From NCBI RefSeq assembly GCF_016862635.1, contig NZ_BONI01000016.1:1-64000 (forward strand): DNA of 64,000 bases, in the 5' to 3' direction. Positions 8,729-17,570 of the stretch are shown here, in pieces. The notes beneath the pieces were generated by a model. That model saw nothing but the letters and a program-made list of their open reading frames with translations. It had not been told where the DNA came from and searched no databases. Position 1 is the stretch's first letter, and each line of letters begins with the position of its first letter. The translations under genes and the position numbers were made by a program. The stretch comes from Catellatospora coxensis (GTDB lineage Bacteria > Actinomycetota > Actinomycetes > Mycobacteriales > Micromonosporaceae).

Positions 8729-10057
8729 ATGGAGATCGTCTCGTTCCGCACGCCCGGCCTGGGCGACCAGACCTACCTGCTCGTCCACGAGGGGCAGGGA
8801 GTGCTCGTCGACCCGCAGCGCGACATCGACCGCTTCCTCGACACCGCCGCCGAACGCGACGTGGACCTGCGGTTCGTGCTGGAGACGCACCTGCACAACG
8901 ACTACGTGTCCGGCGCCGAACAGGCCGCGCTGCGCACCGGGGCGCAACTCGTGCTGCCCGCCGCGGCGGCTCCGGCGTACCCGCACACCCCGGCGTTCCA
9001 CCTGGAGGACATCAAGGGCGGGCACGGTCTGAGCCTGCGCCCGATCCACACACCCGGCCACACGCCCGAGCACACCAGCTACCTGGTGCTGATCGACGGC
9101 GAACCGGTGGCGGTCTTCTCCGGCGGCAGCCTGCTGGTCGCCTCGGCCGGGCGCCCCGACCTGCTCGGCCCCGCCCGGGCACGTTCGCTGGCCCGGCTGC
9201 AGTACGGCTCGCTGCACCGGCTGGCCGGGCTGCCGCGCGGGGTCGAACTGCTGCCCACCCACGGCGAGGGCTCGTTCTGCACCGCCACGGGAGCGGGCCG
9301 GTTCACCTCCACCGTCGGCGACGAGATCGACACCAACCCGCTGCTGGCCGTGGGCGGGCCGGAGGAGTTCGCCGACCGGCTGCTGGCCGCGCCGATGCCG
9401 ATCCCCGCGTTCTACCGGCACATGGGGCCGGCCAACACGCTCGGCGTGCCGCCCATGCCCGCACTGGCGGTGCCGGAGCTGGACCTCGACCGGCTGCCCG
9501 AAGCGGCGCACGTGGTCGACATCCGTCCGCGCGCCACGATGGCGGCCGGGCACCTGCCCGGTTCGCTCGGCATCGAGCTCAGCGCCGACTTCGGCTCGTG
9601 GACCGGCTGGCTGCTGCCCCACGGCGAGCCGATCGCCCTGGTCGCCGAGCGTGGCCAGGACGTCGCCGAGGCCGTCACCCAGCTGGCGCGGATCGGCGCC
9701 GACGCAGTCACCGGCGTCGTATACGACCTCACCGACCGGGCCACCGCGCACTTTCCCGCCCTGAACCTGGCCGAGTTCACCCGCCGCGCGGCAGCCGACC
9801 GCGAGCAGGTGCTCGACGTGCGGATGCCCGGCGAGCACGCCGCCGCCGCGCTGGCCGGCGCGGTGCACCGCTTCCTGCCCGACCTGCTAACCGGCGGCAT
9901 CCCCGCCGAACTTGATCGCGATCGGCCCGTGTTCGTGGCCTGCGGTTCCGGCCGTCGCGCCGCCATCGCCGCGACCGTGCTGCTGCGCGAGGGCTACCGG
10001 CCGGTCGTGCTCGACGGCGCGGGCGTGCCCGACCTGATATCCGCCCTCGACGCCTGA
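8729..10057 (+). CDS. cstB: MBL-fold persulfide dioxygenase fused to two rhodanese domains (CstB-like)
   Basis: A 442-residue cytoplasmic enzyme. Residues about 1-210 are an ETHE1/glyoxalase-II MBL domain with the non-heme iron motif THLHNDYVSG, the second His in HTPGHTPEH and Asp in GRPDLL. Two rhodanese domains follow: the first (about 260-340) has no Cys, the second (about 345-440) has the active-site loop CGSGRRA. CstB oxidises persulfides to thiosulfate or sulfite. Start ATG 8729 has GAGGTGA 9 nt upstream. It is the first gene of the operon. Confidence 0.92.
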   Translation: MEIVSFRTPGLGDQTYLLVHEGQGVLVDPQRDIDRFLDTAAERDVDLRFVLETHLHNDYVSGAEQAALRTGAQLVLPAAAAPAYPHTPAFHLEDIKGGHGLSLRPIHTPGHTPEHTSYLVLIDGEPVAVFSGGSLLVASAGRPDLLGPARARSLARLQYGSLHRLAGLPRGVELLPTHGEGSFCTATGAGRFTSTVGDEIDTNPLLAVGGPEEFADRLLAAPMPIPAFYRHMGPANTLGVPPMPALAVPELDLDRLPEAAHVVDIRPRATMAAGHLPGSLGIELSADFGSWTGWLLPHGEPIALVAERGQDVAEAVTQLARIGADAVTGVVYDLTDRATAHFPALNLAEFTRRAAADREQVLDVRMPGEHAAAALAGAVHRFLPDLLTGGIPAELDRDRPVFVACGSGRRAAIAATVLLREGYRPVVLDGAGVPDLISALDA

Positions 10058-10143
10058 CCCGGGCCGCGTCACGCGCCAGCCTGCGTCGGGCCGGATTCCG
10101 CTCCGTATACCTCGACCATCCCGTGAACAGAGGAAGTCCAGTC

Positions 10144-10722
10144 ATGTCCCACACCGCATCCGCCATCGACGTCATCTCAGCCCGTGCTCTTCTCGGGAGC
10201 AGCCCTGACGTCCTGCTCCTCGACGTGCGCACACCCGGCGAGTACGAGACGGCCCACATCGAGGGCTCCGTCAACCTGCCCCTCGACCAGTTCGACGCGC
10301 AGCTGCCTCACGTCACGGTCGCCGCCGGCACCACGGTGGTCATCGCCTGCCAGTCCGGCAACCGGGCCCGGCAGTGTCAAACGAAACTGGACGCCGCCGG
10401 GCTGCGCGGCAGCCGGGTGCTCACCGGCGGGCTCAACGCGTGGCTCGCCGCCGGAGGGCCGGTCGTGCGCGGTCGGCAGCGCTGGAGCCTTGAGCGCCAG
10501 GTTCGACTTGTCGCCGGTGGCATCGTTCTCGTCTCGATCATCGCCAGCGTCTGGCTTCCCGCTGCCCGCTACGTCGCCGGTTTCATCGGCGCGGGGCTGG
10601 TGTTCGCGGCGCTCACCGACACCTGCGCCATGGGCATGGCACTGTCCCGGATTCCCTACAACCGGCGCGGCGGCGCGGCCGCGTCGGCGCCCGGCCGTAT
10701 GAGCGCCGGAGCACACCGGTGA
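10144..10722 (+). CDS. Rhodanese with C-terminal DUF2892 membrane domain
   Basis: A 192-residue protein. Residues about 8-110 are a rhodanese with catalytic loop CQSGNRA. Residues about 118-175 form a DUF2892-type inner-membrane hairpin (VRLVAGGIVLVSIIASVWL, VAGFIGAGLVFAALTDTCAMGM). Such proteins pass sulfane sulfur near the membrane in cst-type operons. Start ATG 10144 has AGAGGAAG upstream. The stop overlaps the GTG start of the exporter by four bases, so the two are translationally coupled. Confidence 0.92.
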   Translation: MSHTASAIDVISARALLGSSPDVLLLDVRTPGEYETAHIEGSVNLPLDQFDAQLPHVTVAAGTTVVIACQSGNRARQCQTKLDAAGLRGSRVLTGGLNAWLAAGGPVVRGRQRWSLERQVRLVAGGIVLVSIIASVWLPAARYVAGFIGAGLVFAALTDTCAMGMALSRIPYNRRGGAAASAPGRMSAGAHR

Positions 10723-11483
10723 CCGCGGTCGCGGGCCTGGTCCTGGCAGCCTCGGTCCTCATCGGTCTCATGCTGGGCCTGCTCGGCGGCGGAGGTTCGA
10801 TCCTGACCGTCCCGGTCCTGGTCTACCTCGCCGAGGTCGACCCCAAGCCGGCGATCGCCATGTCCCTGGTCGTGGTCGGTGCCACCAGCGCGGTCGCCCT
10901 GATCCCGCACGCCCGCGCCGGCCGGGTCCGGTGGCGCACCGGAGTGCTGTTCGGGACGGCCGGCATGGCCGGCGCCTACTTCGGCGGGCGCGCTGCCGGG
11001 CACATCCCCGGCAGCGTCCTGCTCATCGCGTTCGCGGCCATGATGCTGGTCACCGCGGTCGCGATGCTGCGCACCCGCCGCGACAGCGCCGCGGCCGAAC
11101 CGGTGCCCGGCAGCCGCCTTCCCGTCGTGAAGATCCTCGCCGAGGGGGCCGCGGTCGGCCTGGCCACCGGGCTGGTCGGAGCCGGCGGCGGGTTCCTGGT
11201 CGTCCCCGCGCTGGTCCTGCTCGGCGGGTTGCCCATGCCCGTCGCCGTGGGCACCTCGCTGCTGGTCATCGCCATGAAGTCCACCGCCGGACTGGCCGGA
11301 TACCTGCACACCGTGACGATCGACTGGCCGCTGACCGCCGCCGTTACCGCGATCGCCGTGCTCGGCAGCCTCGCCGGGAGCAGGCTGGCCGGCCGAATCG
11401 ACCCGGCACTGCTACGACGCGCCTTCGGCTGGTTCGTCGTCGTCATGGGCCTAGGCGTGCTCGCCCGGCAGATGACTGGCTGA
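10719..11483 (+). CDS. TauE/SafE-family sulfite/organosulfonate exporter
   Basis: A 254-residue polytopic membrane protein with the duplicated TauE repeat (GLMLGLLGGGGSILTVPVLVYL at the N-terminus and GLATGLVGAGGGFLVVPALVLL at about 150). In cst operons TauE removes the sulfite or thiosulfate made by CstB. The GTG start overlaps the preceding stop (GTGA). It is the last gene of the operon; a hairpin at 11578-11608 follows. Confidence 0.92.
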   Translation: MTAVAGLVLAASVLIGLMLGLLGGGGSILTVPVLVYLAEVDPKPAIAMSLVVVGATSAVALIPHARAGRVRWRTGVLFGTAGMAGAYFGGRAAGHIPGSVLLIAFAAMMLVTAVAMLRTRRDSAAAEPVPGSRLPVVKILAEGAAVGLATGLVGAGGGFLVVPALVLLGGLPMPVAVGTSLLVIAMKSTAGLAGYLHTVTIDWPLTAAVTAIAVLGSLAGSRLAGRIDPALLRRAFGWFVVVMGLGVLARQMTG

Positions 11484-11577
11484 CCCGCCCGGCCCGGACC
11501 GGCATTTCAGGGACAGGAGCCGCCTGCCTCCGCCTTCCGAGGCCCGGTCCCGCAGGACGGAGCAGGCCGACCCGGCT

Positions 11578-11608
11578 GCGGCAGGCCGCCGGCATGGCGG
11601 TCTGCCGC
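11578..11608. terminator. Hairpin between convergent genes
   Basis: Stem GCGGCAGGCCGCC / GGCGGTCTGCCGC (13 bp with one G-T pair, 5-nt loop) in the gap between the cst operon and the convergent oxidase remnant. There is no U-tract, as is usual in high-GC actinomycetes. Confidence 0.6.
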
Positions 11609-11679
11609 CTGGCACCCCGCCGGTCGACACCGCGTCGCGCGGCCCCCGCGCCGTACCGGGACCGATCCGCGAAGGTCGG

Positions 11680-12561
11680 TCAAGCCTGGTAACCGAGCAG
11701 GGTCATCATGCCGGCTTCGGCGTGGTAGGCGTTGTGGCAGTGGACCATCCAGCGCCCGGGGCTGTCGGCGTCGAACCACGTCGAGACCGTCCTGCCGGGC
11801 AGCACCAGCGCGGTGTCCTTGCGGGAACCGGACGGGCCGCCCAGTGCGAAGGTGTGCCCGTGCAGGTGCATCGGATGGAACATCCTGGTGTCGTTGACGT
11901 AGTCGAGGCGGACCCGCTGTCCAGCGGCGACGACGTGCGCCACGGACGTGTGGTCGAAGCGCGCTCCGTCGATGCGCCAGTCGTAACCCATCATGCCGCC
12001 GGTCAGGCTCAACCGGACCACACGGTCCTCGCGACGCTCGGGAAGCGCGACGGATGCGGCCGGGACCAAGGTGTCGTATCCGAGGACACGCCGGTCCAGC
12101 TCGGCCGGGCGCACCGACACCGGCGGCGGCCGTCCGCCGCCGGTGCGGAGCACGGCATACGCGGCCGCGTCCTTGCCCTCCGCCAGCGCCACCAGCGGGA
12201 ACACGCCGTCACCGAGGGTCACCGTCGTTACGCAGCGCCACACCATGCCAGTGCACGCTGGTGTCAGCGCGCAGCCGGTTCGACACGTCCACCCGGAGCT
12301 GATCACCGGCGTCCAACCGGATCACCGCACCGGGCACGCGCCCGCCGTAGCACCACGGCGCACCACCGGACCGCCCAGATCGACCTCGGCGTCCACCGCC
12401 TCCAACCGGAACTCGCGCACCGTCCCCGGGTGCCGGGCCAGCTCGGCCTCGCGCACCTGCCGCCCGTCCGGCGCCACCGTCGGACTGGCATGGCCGGTGC
12501 ACCCGGCCAGACCCGCGGCTGACAGCGCCGCGTCTGCCAGCACCGCCCTACGGGTGACCAT
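11680..12561 (-). pseudogene. Multicopper oxidase with frameshift and large internal deletion
   Basis: The start ATG 12561 (GGGAGAAGG site) opens a twin-arginine-like lipoprotein signal (MVTRRAVLADAALSAAGLAGC). Near 12350 the frame must shift to continue as CYGGRVPGAVIRLDAGDQLRVDVSNRL and the type 3 copper motif VHWHG. Immediately after this (about 12225) the sequence jumps to the end of domain 2 (GVFPLVALAEGKDAAAYAVL) and a full domain 3 with HPMHLHGHTF and the type 1/3 motif WMVHCHNAYHAEAGMM. About 200 residues are missing, including the second His motif of domain 1. The final 627 nt are still an open frame. The gene cannot make a working oxidase. Confidence 0.85.
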
Positions 12562-12673
12562 CGCCTTCTCCCCTTTGCCGATGACGGACCGCGATGCGCA
12601 GGTCCGCCGCAGGTCGCCATTTGTGGCGGCAGGGCACGGCACCGGTCACACCGCGCCCTGCCGGGCCGGCAGG

Positions 12674-13069
12674 TCAGCTCCCCGCGATCGGGATCTGCCG
12701 ACCGGCGGCTTCGGCGGACCTCAGCGGCACGACGACTTCGAGGATGCCCTTGTCGTAGGAAGCCTTGATGTTGTCGGCATCGGCGTTGCCCGGAAGCCGC
12801 ACGGCACGCTGCAACATCCCGTACCGGAACTCCGAGCGGCCCTTGACCTGCTCCTCGTACCGGCGCTCGGCGTGGATGCTGAGCACCGCGCCGTCCACGG
12901 AGACCTGGATGTCCTTGTCCGGGTCCATGCCGGGCAGCTCCGCCCGGATCCGGTACTCCTGGTCGGTCAGCGAGTCCTCCAAGCGGATGACATGCCCGGG
13001 CAGCAGGGGACGGTCGCTCTCCAGCCAGTCGGTGAAATCGCCGAACAGCCGCGGCATCAATGCGGTCAT
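12674..13069 (-). CDS. Hsp20/alpha-crystallin small heat-shock protein
   Basis: A 131-residue ATP-independent holdase. The alpha-crystallin domain (about 35-125) starts at DQEYRIRAELPGMDPDKDIQVSVDGAVLSI and ends with the hallmark YDKGILEVVVPL. The start ATG 13069 has a GGGAGAAG site. It resembles the mycobacterial HspX/Hsp16.3 group. A DosR-like box lies 85 bp upstream. Confidence 0.93.
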   Translation of the reverse strand: MTALMPRLFGDFTDWLESDRPLLPGHVIRLEDSLTDQEYRIRAELPGMDPDKDIQVSVDGAVLSIHAERRYEEQVKGRSEFRYGMLQRAVRLPGNADADNIKASYDKGILEVVVPLRSAEAAGRQIPIAGS

Positions 13070-13153
13070 GATCTTCTCCCTCCGGGTGATGCCTGCATGC
13101 TCATTCGACGACCGCGGCACCCGTGCCGGAAGGGTCTCCGGTCCGCCTAGGCC

Positions 13154-13167
13154 AGGACTTTCGCCCG
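13154..13167. promoter_or_regulatory. Candidate DosR-like box upstream of hsp20
   Basis: AGGACTTTCGCCCG matches the mycobacterial DosR consensus GGGACTTTNGTCCC at 10 of 13 defined positions. It sits about 85 bp before the hsp20 start. In mycobacteria hspX is the archetypal DosR target. No DosRS genes are in the window. Confidence 0.4.
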
Positions 13168-13364
13168 TAATAGGACGTCGAGCCGCTGTCTGCGAACGGG
13201 GCATGGAGGTTCAGCACGGCGGACAGCGGGAGGGTGAGAGCACGGACCGCCGCGGGATCGAGACCCAGCGCGTACGCCGATCGGCCAGGTGATGGGCGAC
13301 CCGTAGTACTGCTCCCTCAGGTGCACGTCCAGCTCGATGTACGGGGGACCGCACCCGTGCGGCG

Positions 13365-13961
13365 TCAGCGGCTGCTCGCCGCTGCGATCGCCGCCGCCCC
13401 GATGAGTGGCAGCGAGGTGACAGCCCAGCTGAGGCCGACGTGCAAGACCGCGTTTCGGGAGAACAGCCGCGGCGTGGCCGCCGATGCCACGCTCGGGTTC
13501 GGCGCAGCGTCCGCTGCCGGGGCCGCCGGGCGGAAGAAGGATCCACGGCTGCCGGCCCACGCCACCGACAACACGATCGTCGTGAGCCAGATGAAGTACC
13601 AGTTACCGCCAGGGGCCGAGAATCCACCCTTGATGCCGGGTCCCACGAACCATGCCACCAGACCCACCACGGCGAGGTGAACCAGGACCAGGGCAGTGTT
13701 GCGCCAGCCCTGGGCTAGCGACCGCCCCGCTTTGCGGGCCCAGCCAGCGTGCAGCACAGCGCCGAGCACCACCGCGGCCACGCACAAGACCATCAACCCG
13801 TAGCCGTAGCCCTTCCAGCGCTGCCGGGCCGATCCCAGCAGTTCGACACTGTCGGCGAGACTGGTCAGCCATATCGCCGCCGCGAGGGCGCACGCGATGG
13901 TCAAAAGGCTCATCCAGCCTCGGTATGCCCCGCCGTCCCAGGGCGGTGGTGGTTTGGTCAC
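13365..13961 (-). CDS. Uncharacterised integral membrane protein
   Basis: About 198 residues with five or six predicted membrane helices (LLTIACALAAAIWLTSL, GLMVLCVAAVVLGAVL, LVLVHLAVVGLVAWFVG, YFIWLTTIVLSVAWAG, and AVTSLPLIGAAAIAAAS at the extreme C-terminus). GTG 13961 gives a short cytoplasmic PPPPWDGGAYRGW segment that looks conserved. ATG 13913, preceded by GAGG, is the alternative start. I do not recognise the family. Its neighbours are Hsp20 and a chromate transporter. Confidence 0.65.
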   Translation of the reverse strand: MTKPPPPWDGGAYRGWMSLLTIACALAAAIWLTSLADSVELLGSARQRWKGYGYGLMVLCVAAVVLGAVLHAGWARKAGRSLAQGWRNTALVLVHLAVVGLVAWFVGPGIKGGFSAPGGNWYFIWLTTIVLSVAWAGSRGSFFRPAAPAADAAPNPSVASAATPRLFSRNAVLHVGLSWAVTSLPLIGAAAIAAASSR

Positions 13962-14266
13962 GGCAGGGATGGTAGCGATCTTCGGCAAGGCGGGGTCGGG
14001 TGGTCCGGCTGCCGCGGCACCGACCGCAGGACCGGACCAGGCCCAGGCCCATGGGCGGGATCGTGTTGCCGAGTCGGGCGTGTCGACGAGCACGGGAGAT
14101 GGAATCTCCGCTGCCGCGCCCGCCCGGTCGAGGGTGCTGCGGTCAGCTACGCCGGGCGGTCTGCGCGGCGCGCAGATCGTGCAGTAACCCGACCTGATTG
14201 ACCAGGACCTCGGTTGCCCGCAGGCCTTCGAGCACGCCGATCGCGTCGGGCTCGGGTGTCCTATGG
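13962..14266. other. Intergenic stretch, nothing recognised
   Basis: About 305 bp between a membrane-protein gene and the end of the chromate transporter gene, both on the minus strand. The frame is open on the minus strand but its translation is low-complexity (Ala/Pro/Gly-rich) without start signals. No repeat or strong hairpin was noted. Confidence 0.5.
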
Positions 14267-15379
14267 TCAGGTGAGCAGGGTGTGGCCCAGGCCGATGGCG
14301 GCACCTGCGGCGATATACCAGGCGTTGTTGAGCTTGGTCTTCCACAACAGCAGCAGGGTGAACGCGGCGATGGCGGCGGCGAGCGGGTCGATGATCGAGG
14401 TCCGCGCCAACTGGTAGGACACCCCGGCCATCAGCGCCAGCGCCGTGGCGTTGACGCCGTCGAGCAGGGCCGAGGTCCACGGCGAGGCGCGCAGCCGGTC
14501 GGTGAGCTTGGTGAGCAGACCGACGAACACGAACGAGGGCAGGAAGATCGCTACGGTGGCGACGAGCGCGCCGGCGGGTCCGGCGACGAGGTAGCCGATG
14601 AAGGTAGCGGTGGTGAACACCGGCCCGGGGGTGACCTGGCCTATGGAGACCGCGTCGATGAGCTGCTGCTGGGTGATCCAGTGCAGCCGGGCGACGAAGT
14701 CGCCTTGCAGGAACGCCAGCAGCACGTAGCCGCTGCCGTACAGCACCGATCCGATCTTGAACATGGTCAGGAACAGGGTCCAGAGCTGGTTGCCGGTCGG
14801 GTCGGGAATCAGCGGCTGCCCGCCGAGCATCGGCACGCCGATCCAGGCGCCGATCCGGGGCCGGAGTGGGTGGCGGATCAGGTGTGCGGCGGCGGCGAGC
14901 ACCGCGCCGGTGGCGAGGATGAGCAGTTCGTTGACGCCGAGCAGGTATGCCGCCAGGCCGGCGGCGGCGAGCAGGCCGAGCCACACGCTTTTGACCGCGG
15001 TGCGCAGCAGGGCGAACAGGGCGTGGGCGATGATCGCGATCACTGCTGGGACGATCCCGTAGAGCAGCCCTTCCACGGCCGGGGTGTCGCCGTAGGTGAC
15101 GTACGCCCAGGCCAGGCCGGTGACGATGAGCGCGGCCGGGAGGATGAAGCAGATTCCGGCCGCGATCAGGCCGCGCCGGCGGGCCCGGTCGAAGCCCAGG
15201 TGGATGGCAAGTTCGGTGGAGTTGGGGCCTGGGATCAGGTTGGTGGCGCCCATCAGGTCGACGAACCGCTCGTCGGTCACCCAGCCTCGGCGGCGCACGA
15301 TCTCGTCGCGCATCATCGCGGTGTGCGCGGCGGGACCACCGAACGCGATCACCCCGAGCTTGAGGAACAGCAGCGCCAC
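14267..15379 (-). CDS. chrA: Chromate transporter, ChrA family (two-domain)
   Basis: A 370-residue inner-membrane protein of the CHR family with both homologous halves. The first begins FLKLGVIAFGGPAAHTAMMRDEIV and NLIPGPNSTELAIHLG; the second contains FKIGSVLYGSGYVLLAFLQ and SIGQVTPGPVFTTATFIGYL. It exports chromate by proton symport/antiport. The first available in-frame start is GTG 15379, but the family-like residues GSVREV precede it in frame with no start codon back to a stop. ATG 15465 is in a different frame, so a 1-nt indel near the 5' end is possible. Confidence 0.85.
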   Translation of the reverse strand: MALLFLKLGVIAFGGPAAHTAMMRDEIVRRRGWVTDERFVDLMGATNLIPGPNSTELAIHLGFDRARRRGLIAAGICFILPAALIVTGLAWAYVTYGDTPAVEGLLYGIVPAVIAIIAHALFALLRTAVKSVWLGLLAAAGLAAYLLGVNELLILATGAVLAAAAHLIRHPLRPRIGAWIGVPMLGGQPLIPDPTGNQLWTLFLTMFKIGSVLYGSGYVLLAFLQGDFVARLHWITQQQLIDAVSIGQVTPGPVFTTATFIGYLVAGPAGALVATVAIFLPSFVFVGLLTKLTDRLRASPWTSALLDGVNATALALMAGVSYQLARTSIIDPLAAAIAAFTLLLLWKTKLNNAWYIAAGAAIGLGHTLLT

Positions 15380-15689
15380 CTCGCGTACCGACCCGGCGGG
15401 CGGCCCGGCGATTTCCCCGATCGGGTTGGCGTAGGCCCGTCGCCACTGGTCCGTTCGTTCGTCATGGCCTGCCCGCGCCCCGTTCTGGTGATCTCGGTCG
15501 CCGATCGTACGGACCGCTTATGAACAGCAGCAGAACACTAGCTTCGCTCATTCATGAAGTTTCGGATCTTGGCCTGAGTCAGCTCGCGCGGTGAGATCTG
15601 TCGATTGCGGCTGGTCGCGTGAATGCTCAGCCCGGCATGGGCCGGGTCTCTTTGTAGCCAGTCGCAGGACTGCTGGATGAATAGCTTGA

Positions 15690-16130
15690 TCAGGTCACAG
15701 GTCTGGGTAGTGCCGCCAGGCGGGCGAACGCGGTGGCCAGCTCGAATGCCCATGGCCAGGTCGCGTGGATGCGCAGATGGACCTGTCGCGCGCGGCGCGT
15801 GATGCGGGCGGCGACGTGCAGGACCTGACAGTGCAGCCTGCGGGGTTCGGCGGTGGTCTTGCGCGGGCAGCCGGTGGGCGGCGCTGGGGCGGTCGGCGTG
15901 GCCGGCGCCGCCTTCGGCCCGCCAGCAGGCCAGTCATTTGTAGCCGGTGGCGCGGGAGCGGCCCAGTTCTTTGACGACGTGGGTGGCTGGCCGGCGGTCG
16001 TGGACGACGCGAGTGATGAGCAGGCGGCGTCCGTGCAGGTCAGGCGGGCGTTACGATGGTGCACGAGGACCTCAGGTCGGTGGTGGGCGTCAGCCAACTC
16101 ATACCCCGCCAGCGGTCTTCTTTTGCTCAA
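15690..16130 (-). pseudogene. Fused scar of an IS481-type N-terminus and a second transposase C-terminus
   Basis: Reading from 16085 the sequence gives VHHRNARLT, a frameshift, then GRRLLITRVVHDRRPATHVVKELG and RSRATGYK-stop-LACWRAEG. This matches the helix-turn-helix start of IS481-family integrase-like transposases with one indel and a Trp-to-stop change. The 3' part (about 15690-15840) reads RITRRARQVHLRIHATWPWAFELATAFARL, which resembles the C-terminus of IS1380-type transposases. Both pieces are dead. They mark a recombination hot spot between the chromate and copper genes. Confidence 0.6.
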
Positions 16131-16358
16131 GGCCTGGTGTCAACAACGCTCGTGAGTGCTACATCTAGCGGAAGGGGCATCCTGCTCCGGCCGGGGCCGA
16201 CGGAGGCTGCAGGCGGTTGAAGCGCAGAGTCGCGGCGAGCTGAGGTGCGCTAAGCCGAGCACGTCCCGCTGTCGCCAGACTCATTCAAGCCGGGTCAAGC
16301 AGGACCCGGCCGAGGCTGGCGAGCGAACCACCGTGTCGCCCAGGTGGAGGTGAGCAGT

Positions 16359-16766
16359 ATGACCACCGTAGAAAACCGCAGCACCTCGGTGCTGACTCCG
16401 CTGTTCGGCAAACAGCTGTCTGACGTCGCCCAGCCGGTCGAGGTCATGACTTTGCTGGTGGAGATTCCGCCCGGCGGCAAGGGTCTGCCGCCGCACAAGC
16501 ACTCCGGCCCGATCTTCGGATACATGATCGAGGGTGAGATGCTCTTCGAGCTCGAAGGCGAGCCCGAGCGTGTCGTCAAGGCCGGTGATGCGTTCTTCGA
16601 GCCCGGTGGAGACGTCATCCACTACCAGGACGCCAACAACCTGCCCGACGCGACGAGCCGGTTCGTGGTCGTCATGCACATGGTTCCCGGCCAGCCCATG
16701 CTCACCTATGTCGATGATGATGAGCTGGAACGCCGCCGCGATCGACGCGCCCCGCGCCCGCAGTAG
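16359..16766 (+). CDS. Cupin-domain protein
   Basis: A 135-residue single-domain cupin. Motif 1 reads G-KGLPPHKHSGPIFGYMIEGE with two His and a Glu ligand. Motif 2 region PGDVIHYQDANNLPD contains the third His. It probably binds a divalent metal; whether it is an enzyme or sensor cannot be told. Start ATG 16359 has GGAGGTGA 5 nt upstream. It is monocistronic and ends before a strong bidirectional hairpin. Confidence 0.85.
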   Translation: MTTVENRSTSVLTPLFGKQLSDVAQPVEVMTLLVEIPPGGKGLPPHKHSGPIFGYMIEGEMLFELEGEPERVVKAGDAFFEPGGDVIHYQDANNLPDATSRFVVVMHMVPGQPMLTYVDDDELERRRDRRAPRPQ

Positions 16767-16850
16767 CCCGCACACCCGGTGCCACGACTGTAGGCGCACC
16801 GCCTGCCGCCAGGTCTGTATTCCGTCCGCATCGGATCGCGCCTGAGCAAG

Positions 16851-16902
16851 TCGCCGCCGGTTACCCACCCGCCCGCGCTGGCGGGTGGGTAACCGGCGGC
16901 GA
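16851..16902. terminator. Very strong bidirectional terminator-like hairpin
   Basis: A perfect 23-bp inverted repeat: arms 16851-16873 and 16880-16902 around the 6-nt loop CGCGCT. The left arm starts TCGCCGCCGG and ends CACCCGCC. It lies between the convergent cupin gene and the copper ATPase remnant, where a shared terminator is expected. Confidence 0.85.
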
Positions 16903-16914
16903 CCGGTGCTCGCC

Positions 16915-17553
16915 TCAGGCGGATACGGCGGTCGCCGGAGTCGGCGAGGCAGCCGGACGATGACGGCGCAGCAGCAGAGCGTTGAAGGTGACGATGATCG
17001 TTGAGGCGCTCATCAGCAGCGCCGCCCACTCCGGACGCAGCAGCAGACCCAGGCTCGGGTAGAGCACACCGGCGGCGACCGGGATCGCGAGCAGGTTGTA
17101 GATCGCGGCCCAGAACAGATTCTGCTTGATCTTCTTGCGGACGGCGCGCGCGATGCGCAGGGCGTAGCCGACGTCGGCGGGGTTGTCGCGGATCAGTACG
17201 ACGTCGGCGGTTTCGACGGCGACGTCGGTGCCCGCGCCGATCGCGACGCCGATGTCCGCTTTGGCCAGGGCGGGTGCGTCGTTGACGCCGTCGCCGACCA
17301 TCGCGACCTTCGCCCCCGACTGCTGCAGCCGGTCGATGTGGCTGGCTTTGTCTTCGGGCAGCACCTCGGCGATGACGGTGTCGATGCCCAGTTGCCGGGC
17401 TACTGCTTCGGCGGTGGAACGCTGGTCGCCGGTGAGCATCACCGTGCGGACACCGGCTTCGTGCAGATCGGTGATCGCGGTGCGGGCCTGGTCGCGGATC
17501 GGGTCGGCGACGGCGACGACACCGGCCGGTTGGCCGTCGGCGGCGACGTACAT
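16915..17553 (-). pseudogene. Copper-transporting P1B-type ATPase, 5' truncated
   Basis: Only the last 212 residues of a roughly 650-800-residue ATPase remain. Present are the end of the nucleotide/phosphorylation region with VMLTGDQ, the hinge motif MVGDGVNDAPALAKADIGVAIG and the last two membrane helices. Missing are the metal-binding N-terminus, the six first helices with the CPC motif and the DKTGT phosphorylation site. An in-frame TAA lies just upstream (about 17562). The break is shared with the cupredoxin remnant on the other strand. Confidence 0.88.
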
Positions 17554-17570
17554 GGCGCCTCGTTACTGCG

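Noticed and set aside
13365-15446. A continuous 693-codon open frame on the minus strand
   Set aside because: Only its last about 200 codons (13365-13961) look like a protein. The rest is an Arg/Pro-rich shadow of the chromate transporter gene in another frame.
15538-15753. A 71-codon minus-strand frame of lower GC
   Set aside because: No family similarity, no clear ribosome-binding site and partial overlap with transposase scar sequence. It may be part of an insertion remnant but cannot be supported as a gene.
16344-16358. Upstream GTG as start of the cupin protein
   Set aside because: It lies within the Shine-Dalgarno GGAGGTGA of the ATG at 16359, which is correctly spaced.
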